Below are positions 53,737 through 60,397 of a DNA stretch of 64,000 bases, piece after piece. A model generated the notes under the pieces. It made no database searches and had not been told where the DNA came from. It worked only from the letters and a program-made list of their open reading frames with translations. This stretch comes from UBA5429 sp942493315 (GTDB taxonomy: Bacteria > Bacteroidota > Bacteroidia > Bacteroidales > WCHB1-69): assembly GCA_942493315.1 (NCBI GenBank), contig OW818690.1:2418001-2482000 (forward strand), written 5' to 3'. Each line of letters starts with the position of its first letter. The first letter of the stretch is position 1. A program made the position numbers and the translations under genes.

Positions 53737-55275
53737 ATGCAATTTCTAAATGTACCTATTAGAACTTTTTTTGAATATCGGGAAGAACGATTTGTAAATC
53801 TGTATGAACATGCTGTAGAATCACAAGAAAAGTGGTTTCGTTTTATGGTTGAATATGGATCCAGAACGCAGTTTGGTAAAGAGTTTCATATAGAACCCGG
53901 AATGAGTTATCAAGAGTTTTCTGAAAGAGTTCCAGTAAATAACTACAATAGTTTATATCCCTATATCGATCGTTTGATTTCCGGAGAACAAGACCTTTTG
54001 TGGCCAACACATATTGAATGGTTAGCAAAGTCTTCCGGTACAACTCAGGGTAAAAGCAAATATATTCCCGTAAGTTCAGAATCATTAAAGGAAAACAATA
54101 TTATATCGGCTAGTGATTGTTTGACTTTCTACGTTCACATGTTTCCGGAAACCGAAATTTTTGGAGGTAAAACCATAACCTTAGGTGGCAGTTTTCAATC
54201 ATTGGGCAGGGAGTCTACATTGAAATGTGGCGATATTTCGGCTATTTTAATGGAAAACATGCCGGCTATCGGATTATACCTGAAAGCACCCAATAGTAAA
54301 GAGATTTTATTAAACTCCAACTGGAATGAAAAACTAAAATTGATTGCTCAAAACACAGTCAATGAAAACATTACAGCAATATCCGGAGTTCCATCCTGGA
54401 TGCTATTGGTCATGAAAGAGGTTTTAAATATTAAAGGAAAGCAATACATCCATGAAGTTTGGCCAAATTTGGAGGTTTTCTTTCATGGTGGTGTTTCATT
54501 TGCCCCTTATCGGGAAGAGTATAATAAATTGTTCTCTATGAAAGAGGTCTTTTTTATGAACATTTATAATGCATCCGAAGGATTTTTTGGAATTCAAAAT
54601 GAAAGAAACTCTGATGATATGTTGTTATTGACCGATAATTGTGTTTTTTATGAGTTTAAGGAACTTAATGAAAGTACAAATGAATCCAAAGTTGTTTCAT
54701 TAGCTGATGTAGAACTGGATAAAGTGTATGCTCTAGTGATCACAACAGCAGCAGGATTGTGGAGATATGAGATTGGAGACACGATCCAATTTACGTCATT
54801 AATACCTTATAAATTTAAAATTTCGGGTAGAACAACGCATTATATCAATGCTTTTGGTGAAGAAGTCATTGTGGACAATGCGGAAAAAGCAATTACTGAG
54901 GCGTGCCTTCAAACAGGTGCAATCATCAGCAATTTTACCGCAGCACCGATCTTTCTAGGAACCGAAAAATCAAAAGGGGGACATGAATGGGCAATAGAAT
55001 TCACACAGCATCCATCTGATCTTGATCTGTTTTCCGATATTTTAGATCAAACTTTAAAAAGCTTAAACTCTGACTACGAGGCGAAAAGAACCGGTGATCT
55101 CATGTTGATCAAGCCAAAAATTTCTGTTGTTGCATCAGGAACCTTTATCAAATGGTTAGGAAGTAAAAATAAATTAGGCGGACAACATAAAGTTCCCCGC
55201 CTACAAAATGACCGAAAGTTGATAGAAGAGATCTTAAACTTTTCTAATATCATCTCTCATTCTAATAGCCTCTAA
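53737..55275 (+). CDS. GH3-family acyl-adenylating protein
   Basis: This 512-aa cytosolic protein starts at MQFLNVPIRTFFEYREERF. The GH3 fold is clear from SRTQFGKEFHIEPGMSYQEFSERVPVNNYNSL, the ATP-binding AKSSGTTQGKSKYIP and AASEGF-like NIYNASEGFFGIQ. The C-terminal DNA-like block LVITTAAGLWRYEIGDTIQFTSL is also present. Plant GH3 enzymes conjugate amino acids to jasmonate or auxin. Bacterial homologues are common in Bacteroidota and their acyl substrate is unknown. The 3' end overlaps the convergent pyrF by 42 bp. Confidence 0.9.
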   Translation: MQFLNVPIRTFFEYREERFVNLYEHAVESQEKWFRFMVEYGSRTQFGKEFHIEPGMSYQEFSERVPVNNYNSLYPYIDRLISGEQDLLWPTHIEWLAKSSGTTQGKSKYIPVSSESLKENNIISASDCLTFYVHMFPETEIFGGKTITLGGSFQSLGRESTLKCGDISAILMENMPAIGLYLKAPNSKEILLNSNWNEKLKLIAQNTVNENITAISGVPSWMLLVMKEVLNIKGKQYIHEVWPNLEVFFHGGVSFAPYREEYNKLFSMKEVFFMNIYNASEGFFGIQNERNSDDMLLLTDNCVFYEFKELNESTNESKVVSLADVELDKVYALVITTAAGLWRYEIGDTIQFTSLIPYKFKISGRTTHYINAFGEEVIVDNAEKAITEACLQTGAIISNFTAAPIFLGTEKSKGGHEWAIEFTQHPSDLDLFSDILDQTLKSLNSDYEAKRTGDLMLIKPKISVVASGTFIKWLGSKNKLGGQHKVPRLQNDRKLIEEILNFSNIISHSNSL

Positions 55276-56091
55276 ACGTGAGTATTCTGCAAATTTTCCA
55301 GCCCCATTTTCCACTTTTTTATAGGCTAAAAGTATAGATCTGGAAGCATTTACAACGCCACCATTACCGTTTTTAAGATACAAAGCGATATCTTCAGCTT
55401 TACCACCTTGTGCACCATACCCTGGAATAAGGAAAAAGGTAGTATCTAATGCCTCTCTTACCGCTTTGGCTTCGTCAGCATGTGTACATCCCATTACTCC
55501 TCCTATAGATGAAAAACCGGAATTTCCCACAAACTCTTTTCCTAAATTATTGATCTTTTCACCGACACTATTATACACTCTTTGGTTATTTTCCGTAGGT
55601 AAATACTCAATATCTTTTGCACCTTCGTTAGAGGTACGGATCAAAACAAATAAACCTTTCTCACTATTCTTTACAAAAGATAAAAATGGAGTGATTGTAT
55701 CCATTCCCATATAAGGATTTACAGTCATAAAATCGGCTTCAAAATCACCTGAAAAATGAGCTTGTGCATACATTTCTGCTGTTTTTGCAATATCTCCCCT
55801 TTTCACATCCGCAATAGTAATGGTTTTTTGAGAACGGAGATATGCTAAAGTTTTTCTATAAGCTTCCATTCCTTGCATGCCATACGCCTCATAATAAGCA
55901 ATTTGCACTTTAAAACAGGCAGCAATATCTACTGTTGCATCAATAATCTCTTTATTAAAGTGAAATAATGCGTCACTAATATGTGAATATTTGGTTGCAA
56001 ATTCAGAAGGAAGATACTCAAAATCTGTATCTAAGCCTACACAAACATGCCCTTTTTGGGCTACATTTTCAAAAAGTTTATCTATAATCAT
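55234..56091 (-). CDS. pyrF: Orotidine 5'-phosphate decarboxylase (type 2)
   Basis: This 285-aa enzyme makes UMP in pyrimidine synthesis. The catalytic block is ADVKRGDI (D95, K97, D100), FMTVNPYMGMDTI binds the phosphate side, and the C-terminal block is IPGYGAQGGKAEDIA. The length and motifs fit the longer type 2 family found in Bacteroidota and Actinobacteria. Its last 42 bp overlap the end of the GH3 gene tail to tail. Confidence 0.95.
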   Translation of the reverse strand: MIIDKLFENVAQKGHVCVGLDTDFEYLPSEFATKYSHISDALFHFNKEIIDATVDIAACFKVQIAYYEAYGMQGMEAYRKTLAYLRSQKTITIADVKRGDIAKTAEMYAQAHFSGDFEADFMTVNPYMGMDTITPFLSFVKNSEKGLFVLIRTSNEGAKDIEYLPTENNQRVYNSVGEKINNLGKEFVGNSGFSSIGGVMGCTHADEAKAVREALDTTFFLIPGYGAQGGKAEDIALYLKNGNGGVVNASRSILLAYKKVENGAGKFAEYSRLEAIRMRDDIRKV

Positions 56092-56109
56092 ATTTTTTAT
56101 AATTTATTA

Positions 56110-56859
56110 TTATTCATTTACTTTAAAAATATATCCGGATCCATGCACATTGATAATGTCCACATTTTGATGTTTTACACTTTTTCCGGTTTCAGATTTT
56201 ATGAAATCCACTTGAAAATATTTTCTCAATCTGGTAATATAAACATCCATGCTTCTTCCCATTTGAATTTTATCTTCGCCCCACACTTCTTTAACAAATT
56301 TAGCACGTGGGATTAAGGTGTTCATATTTAAGCAGAATAATTTCAACATCTCTGCTTCTTTTTTTGTTAACCGTATTTTTTTGTGAGGGTGAATCAATTC
56401 TAACGTAGAAAAATTAAATTTAAAATCAGCAAAATAGTATACGGTATCTTCCTCTTGATCATGATGTGTGGTTAACAATTGTGTTCTTCTTAAAATAGCT
56501 TCTATTCTAAGCGATAATTCTTCAATACTAAAAGGTTTAATCATGAAATCATCAGCACCCTCTTTAAACGCTCTTATTCTGGTTTCTTTATCCGATTTAG
56601 CAGATATAAACACAACAGGTAGAAAAGTGTCCACTTTTTTTATTTCTTCAAATAAGGAAAACGGCTCATCAATTTCCACATTCAAATCTAAAACACAAAT
56701 ATCATACGCATTTTTAGTTAATGATTTAAGTGATGAGATCTCATCTTTAAAATCATTCACTTCATATTGAAGCATCTCCAGATAATCTTTTAACACAGTT
56801 CGAAGATTATCACTTTTCTCAATAAGAAGTATAGTCACTTTTTTGTCCGATTTTTTCAT
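56110..56859 (-). CDS. OmpR-family response regulator
   Basis: This 249-aa protein has a receiver domain (about 8-122) and a winged-helix DNA-binding domain (about 145-248). The phospho-acceptor is D58 in DICVLDLN; the switch Ser is S86 and the conserved Lys is K108 in MIKPF. The acidic pocket reads LIEKSDNLR where most relatives have LVEDDENLR, so the second acidic residue is Lys15. No histidine kinase gene is adjacent. It most resembles the RprY type of Bacteroides. It has its own -7 box and shares a divergent spacer with the THUMP methyltransferase gene. Confidence 0.93.
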   Translation of the reverse strand: MKKSDKKVTILLIEKSDNLRTVLKDYLEMLQYEVNDFKDEISSLKSLTKNAYDICVLDLNVEIDEPFSLFEEIKKVDTFLPVVFISAKSDKETRIRAFKEGADDFMIKPFSIEELSLRIEAILRRTQLLTTHHDQEEDTVYYFADFKFNFSTLELIHPHKKIRLTKKEAEMLKLFCLNMNTLIPRAKFVKEVWGEDKIQMGRSMDVYITRLRKYFQVDFIKSETGKSVKHQNVDIINVHGSGYIFKVNE

Positions 56860-56902
56860 GAAAATAGTAGAAATAAAAAGTTAAACAAATGTAAATTGTT
56901 TG

Positions 56903-56910
56903 CAAAAATA
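56903..56910 (-). promoter_or_regulatory. -7 box of the response regulator gene
   Basis: TATTTTTG on the minus strand matches TAnnTTTG 43 bp before the ATG. It is 16 bp from the -7 box of the divergent gene, so the two promoters probably interfere. Confidence 0.6.
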
Positions 56911-56926
56911 ATAAAAAAAACATTAG

Positions 56927-56934
56927 TATCTTTG
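56927..56934 (+). promoter_or_regulatory. -7 box of the THUMP methyltransferase gene
   Basis: TATCTTTG matches TAnnTTTG 25 bp before the ATG. Confidence 0.7.
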
Positions 56935-56959
56935 CCAAAAAATACAAATTATTGAAAAA

Positions 56960-58102
56960 ATGGGACAAGAAACATTTATTGCTAAAACTTCCGCAGGATT
57001 AGAACCTGTATTATTTGAGGAATTAACAAAATTGGGAGCAGAAAATTGTCAACTTTTAAATAGATCTATTCAGTTTGAAGGTGATTTTGCCATGATGTAT
57101 CGTGCCAATTATTTTTGTAGAACAGCAATCCGGATTTTATGGAAAGTAGACTCCTTTACATTTGAAAATAATGAACAGTTTTACGATTATCTCTATCAAT
57201 TTAAAGCAGAAAACTACTTATCTTATGATGGCACATTAGCATTTAGTGCTACTATAAACAATACTATTTTCAACACTCCACTTTTTGCCTCCATGTTAGC
57301 AAAAGACGCGGTATGTGATCATTTCAGATCATTATTTAATGAAAGACCCAGTGTGGACAAAGATAACCCTGATGTTCTTTTTCATCTTCATATTTTCAAT
57401 AATGAATGTTATCTATTCTTAGACAGTTCTGGGGAATCATTACATAAAAGAGGCTATAAGGTAGCCAATCATCCTGCCCCTATCAATGAAGTTGTAGCAG
57501 CCGGAATGATCCAATTGAGTGGATGGCACGGTGAATGTGATTTTATTGACTGCATGTGTGGTGGTGGTACCTTGTTGATAGAAGCGGTCATGATTGCATT
57601 AAATATCCCGGCAGGTTATTATCGTGAAAAATTTGGTTTTATGAACTGGAAAAATTTTGATGCTACTCTTTGGAATCAAATCAAAAATGAAGCAACGATT
57701 GAGGATGATGTCCCTATCAATTTTTATGGATCCGATATTTCAGATAGAATGATTCAATTTTCATTAGACAACGTTGAAGAGGCTTGTTTAGAAGACTTTA
57801 TTGAGCTTAAAGTAGCAGATATGTTAGATAGTTTCCCGGTTCGGACCCCAGCAATGTTGATGATCAACCCCCCTTACGGTGAACGTTTAGAAGTGGATGA
57901 TATTGATGAACTTTACAAAAAGATTGGAGATACTTTAAAGACCAATTACACAAATTGTAAAGCATTTATAATAAGTTCAGATACTCAAGCTATGAAAAAT
58001 ATTGGACTCAAAACCAGCAAAAGGTTCACTCTCAATAACGGCCCCTTAGAATGCAAATTCTGGGGATACGAGCTTTATAAAGGAAGTAAAAATAATGAAT
58101 AA
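56960..58102 (+). CDS. THUMP-domain class I RNA methyltransferase (RlmL N-half-like)
   Basis: This 380-aa cytosolic protein is related to the N-terminal half of RlmL, which makes m2G2445 in 23S rRNA. The N-terminal ferredoxin-like and THUMP region starts ETFIAKTSAGLEPVLFEELTKLGAE. The methyltransferase domain has the SAM motif FIDCMCGGGTLLIEAVMIA (motif I), GSDISDRMI, and the catalytic NPPYGERL. It lacks the RlmK half. The target base is inferred from family membership. Its stop codon is provided by a GAATAAT heptamer array. Confidence 0.93.
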   Translation: MGQETFIAKTSAGLEPVLFEELTKLGAENCQLLNRSIQFEGDFAMMYRANYFCRTAIRILWKVDSFTFENNEQFYDYLYQFKAENYLSYDGTLAFSATINNTIFNTPLFASMLAKDAVCDHFRSLFNERPSVDKDNPDVLFHLHIFNNECYLFLDSSGESLHKRGYKVANHPAPINEVVAAGMIQLSGWHGECDFIDCMCGGGTLLIEAVMIALNIPAGYYREKFGFMNWKNFDATLWNQIKNEATIEDDVPINFYGSDISDRMIQFSLDNVEEACLEDFIELKVADMLDSFPVRTPAMLMINPPYGERLEVDDIDELYKKIGDTLKTNYTNCKAFIISSDTQAMKNIGLKTSKRFTLNNGPLECKFWGYELYKGSKNNE

Positions 58103-58132
58103 TGAATAATGAATAATGAATAATGAATAGTG
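58090..58132. repeat. Heptamer array (GAATAAT), left part, interrupted by the IS3 element
   Basis: Six units of GAATAAT/GAATAGT start within the last codons of the methyltransferase gene. The array continues after the IS3 element at 59572. Confidence 0.92.
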
Positions 58133-58134
58133 TG

Positions 58135-59076
58135 TCAATGCCTAAATTTGGTTGACCGTTTGTTTACTTGTTTTTGGCATATTATCATTGGTTGACTTGT
58201 CCTTGTTGGGGAGCTCTGAGCTTGGTCTTGGGCTAGCCCAAGACCAAGCTCAGAGCTGGGTTCCAAAATTTTTGAAGATTTTTTTTCTTCGGGATTTTGG
58301 TTTTGCAAATATATACTTTTTTCGAATGAAATTGGTGACTTTCTTTGTAGCTTACAATGAGGCTTTTCGTAGTTATAAAGGTACACTGATCGGTCAACTT
58401 CTTTCACTAATGTCTCGTAATTAGTAATCGTTCTGTAGCTTAAATAGTTGTTTTTAATCACTCCATTAATTCTCTCTGCTTTACCATTCTCCCAGGGGGC
58501 AACACACATACTATGGAGAAAATCTTCAGTCACATCTAAAAACTCTTTTGCACCATATTGTCTACCGCCATCTGAATGAAAAATTAAGCCGTTTAGATCT
58601 TCCCCTTTACGGAACCTTAATGCGCTATTTAATGATGCAATTACTGTCTGCTCTGTCGTTAAACGCTTTGATACAGAATATCCTACAATAACTCTTGAGT
58701 AAGCATCAATTATAAAGGTAATATAGTAAAAATGACCATTAATTTTGTAATATGTGGTGTCTGATTGCCAAACTTGATTAATCCTGGTTATCTCTAAGTT
58801 TTTAATTAAATTATCAAAACGGATTACTCCACTACTATCTGTAGTATGAATAAATCTCTTTTTCCTCTTTATCATTAATCCTGCAAGCTTACACAATTCT
58901 TCAAATTGATCTCTCCCAACATAACAAGGTCGCTTTTTATAATAAATATCCCTTACACCCATAGTGGGATGATCCATCCTGACTTCGAAAACAATTTCCT
59001 TCACTAAATGAAGAATGTCCTTTTTTTTATTGTCTCTTTGAAGGATTTTATATACTGCTTGTTTGCTGATATTCAT
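58135..59076 (-). CDS. IS3-family transposase OrfB (integrase-type DDE)
   Basis: This 313-aa ORF encodes an rve-type catalytic domain with all three acidic residues in view: D in WQSDTTYY, D in FHSDGGRQYG and E in NGKAERING. The N-terminal part contains YKILQRDNKKKDIL and PTMGVRDIYY, typical of OrfB. The frame is open upstream of the ATG (…HHSLNALYKA) into orfA, so the active protein is probably an OrfAB fusion made by -1 frameshifting. The tail of about 50 residues runs through a 46-bp palindrome, and the stop codon is part of the terminal inverted repeat. Confidence 0.92.
   Translation of the reverse strand: MNISKQAVYKILQRDNKKKDILHLVKEIVFEVRMDHPTMGVRDIYYKKRPCYVGRDQFEELCKLAGLMIKRKKRFIHTTDSSGVIRFDNLIKNLEITRINQVWQSDTTYYKINGHFYYITFIIDAYSRVIVGYSVSKRLTTEQTVIASLNSALRFRKGEDLNGLIFHSDGGRQYGAKEFLDVTEDFLHSMCVAPWENGKAERINGVIKNNYLSYRTITNYETLVKEVDRSVYLYNYEKPHCKLQRKSPISFEKSIYLQNQNPEEKKSSKILEPSSELGLGLAQDQAQSSPTRTSQPMIICQKQVNKRSTKFRH
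58212..58257. repeat. Perfect 46-bp palindrome in the 3' end of the IS3 orfB
   Basis: The sequence starts AGCTCTGAGCTTGGTC and its 23-bp half is followed at once by the exact reverse complement, with no loop. It is GC-richer than its surroundings and encodes ELGLGLAQDQAQ on both strands. Confidence 0.97.
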
Positions 59077-59093
59077 AGCTTTATAAAGTGCAT

Positions 59094-59510
59094 TTAGTGA
59101 GTGATGGTATTCATCTTGATGTTCTTGATAATGTCGGAAGGTGTCGTTTCGAACTTTTTTTTTATATCAACACCATAATGATCCTCTGCGATTTCAATCA
59201 TTTTGTCTTTAAATTCTAGAAGAATTTGCTTTTCTCCAATAATCATTTTGAGATGTGCATTCTCTTTTTTTAAAGCCATTATTTGTTTAGTATCACTCTC
59301 AGTTTCAATAACTAATCTTTCTTTTTTTGTTTTCATATTGCCATATTTATTTAACCATTGATAAATTGTACCTCTCACGGTATCATATTGTCTGCAAAGG
59401 TCGGCAATTTTTGTTTGTCCAGATTCAATCTCTTGGACTTTTTTTCTCTTGAAGCTTTCACTAAAGTGTCTTCTTTTTCTTTCTTCTAATGTTAAACTAA
59501 TTTCTTTCAT
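59094..59510 (-). CDS. IS3-family transposase OrfA
   Basis: This 138-aa ORF has an N-terminal helix-turn-helix (RRHFSESFKRKKVQEIESGQ ... IADLCRQYDTVRGTIYQWLNKYG). A leucine-zipper-like coiled coil follows (ALKKENAHLKMIIGEKQILLEFKDKM), as in IS3 OrfA proteins. It binds the inverted repeats. Near its end (59155-59163) nine A residues on the coding strand form a slippery run; a -1 shift there opens orfB with no stop in between. It could also be made alone as a regulator. Confidence 0.92.
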   Translation of the reverse strand: MKEISLTLEERKRRHFSESFKRKKVQEIESGQTKIADLCRQYDTVRGTIYQWLNKYGNMKTKKERLVIETESDTKQIMALKKENAHLKMIIGEKQILLEFKDKMIEIAEDHYGVDIKKKFETTPSDIIKNIKMNTITH

Positions 59511-59571
59511 AGGTTCACTTTTTTATTTAATTTGTTATTTAAAAGTGGTCAACCTATTTCAGGCATTGACA

Positions 59572-59624
59572 GTGAATAATGAATAGTGAATAATGAATAG
59601 TGAATAATGAATAGTGAATAATGA
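59572..59624. repeat. Heptamer array (GAATAAT/GAATAGT), right part
   Basis: About seven units alternate strictly between GAATAAT and GAATAGT. This is the continuation of the array at 58090-58132. Confidence 0.92.
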
Positions 59625-59643
59625 AAATTTTATTTAAAAATAT

Positions 59644-59748
59644 ATTCTTATAAAAGTAGGGTAGTGTAAAGTTTGTTTTTTTTATTATTTTGTAATTATT
59701 TGAAAATGAAAAGAATATATAGTTTTTCACCCGTTATTTATTAGAATA
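59644..59748. mobile_element. Possible degenerate MITE-like element, copy E6
   Basis: The ends TTCTTATAAAAGTAGGGT and CACCCGTTATTTATTAGAA are an imperfect inverted pair of about the same spacing as the other copies. The match to the family is weak. The rest of the 430-bp spacer up to 59902 has no gene. Confidence 0.3.
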
Positions 59749-59902
59749 CAAAATTAGGACATCAAATTCCATGAGTCTTAATTTGAACGTTTAACATATA
59801 GTCTTAATTTGAACCTTCAATCTCAAACCCTGCAATTAAAAAAGGTAAGAATCCTCAAACCCTTACCCTTTATTAAAAATTTGCTAATTTATTAAGACAT
59901 CT

Positions 59903-59956
59903 GACTTTCGTCCTTTGTCCTTCGTCCTTTGTCCTTCGTCCTTAGTCCTTCGTCTT
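59903..59956. repeat. Heptamer array (GTCCTTT/GTCCTTC) at the 3' end of the Nudix gene
   Basis: Seven 7-nt units run from the spacer into the Nudix gene. On the minus strand they encode its last residues KTKD and the TAA stop codon. Confidence 0.9.
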
Positions 59957-60394
59957 AAGAAAACTCACCCACAGCTCTTTCATATTTGGATACGAATTTT
60001 TGAGTAGTTCCGTTGCTTTTTCTTCAGTTACCCAAACCACTTCAGTGATCCCTTCGTTGATCTGCGGCTTTAAAGTTTCATTCGAATCTGCATACATCTC
60101 AAACCATCGGGTTTCTTTTAATATCTCAGAACGATCCAAAGTGTAAGTATGGTAAGTAGTCATGATCTTACGTCTGATCTCTAACTTTTGAATTCCCGTT
60201 TCCTCTTGCACCTCTCTGATTGCTGCCGTTTCTGTCTTTTCTTTAGATTCAATTTTCCCTTTGGGAAAATCCCAATGATCTAACCTGTAGATCATTAGGA
60301 TTTCTTTTTTTTCATTGATTACAATCCCGCCGGCAGCGTGAATGATCTCAAATTCGGTTATAAATTGCTCTTCTTGAATAGGTTTCTTAGCCAT
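59942..60394 (-). CDS. Nudix hydrolase
   Basis: This 150-aa protein has the complete Nudix box GKIESKEKTETAAIREVQEETGI (residues 46-68, pattern G-x5-E-x7-REV-x-EE-x-GI). It follows the usual AAGGIVINEKKEILMIYR opening and DHWDFPKGK. The substrate (a nucleoside diphosphate derivative) is not predictable. It lies 3 bp after the M16 protease gene and is probably co-transcribed. The C-terminal codons are formed by a heptamer array. Confidence 0.93.
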   Translation of the reverse strand: MAKKPIQEEQFITEFEIIHAAGGIVINEKKEILMIYRLDHWDFPKGKIESKEKTETAAIREVQEETGIQKLEIRRKIMTTYHTYTLDRSEILKETRWFEMYADSNETLKPQINEGITEVVWVTEEKATELLKNSYPNMKELWVSFLKTKD

Positions 60395-60397
60395 ATA

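Larger units (their letters stand above)
58133..59571 (-). mobile_element. IS3-family insertion sequence, complete
   Basis: This is 1,439 bp bounded by inverted repeats that start TGTCAATGCCT and share GGTTGACC further in (58133-58158 and 59546-59571). A 3-bp target duplication GTG (58130-58132 and 59572-59574) flanks it, inside a heptamer array. It contains overlapping-frame orfA and orfB with an A9 slippery run. Intact ends and target repeat suggest recent movement. Confidence 0.93.

Noticed and set aside
58152..58424. Plus-strand ORF of 90 codons inside the IS3 element
   Set aside because: It is antisense to orfB, and its resemblance to the OrfB tail comes only from the 46-bp palindrome, which reads the same on both strands.
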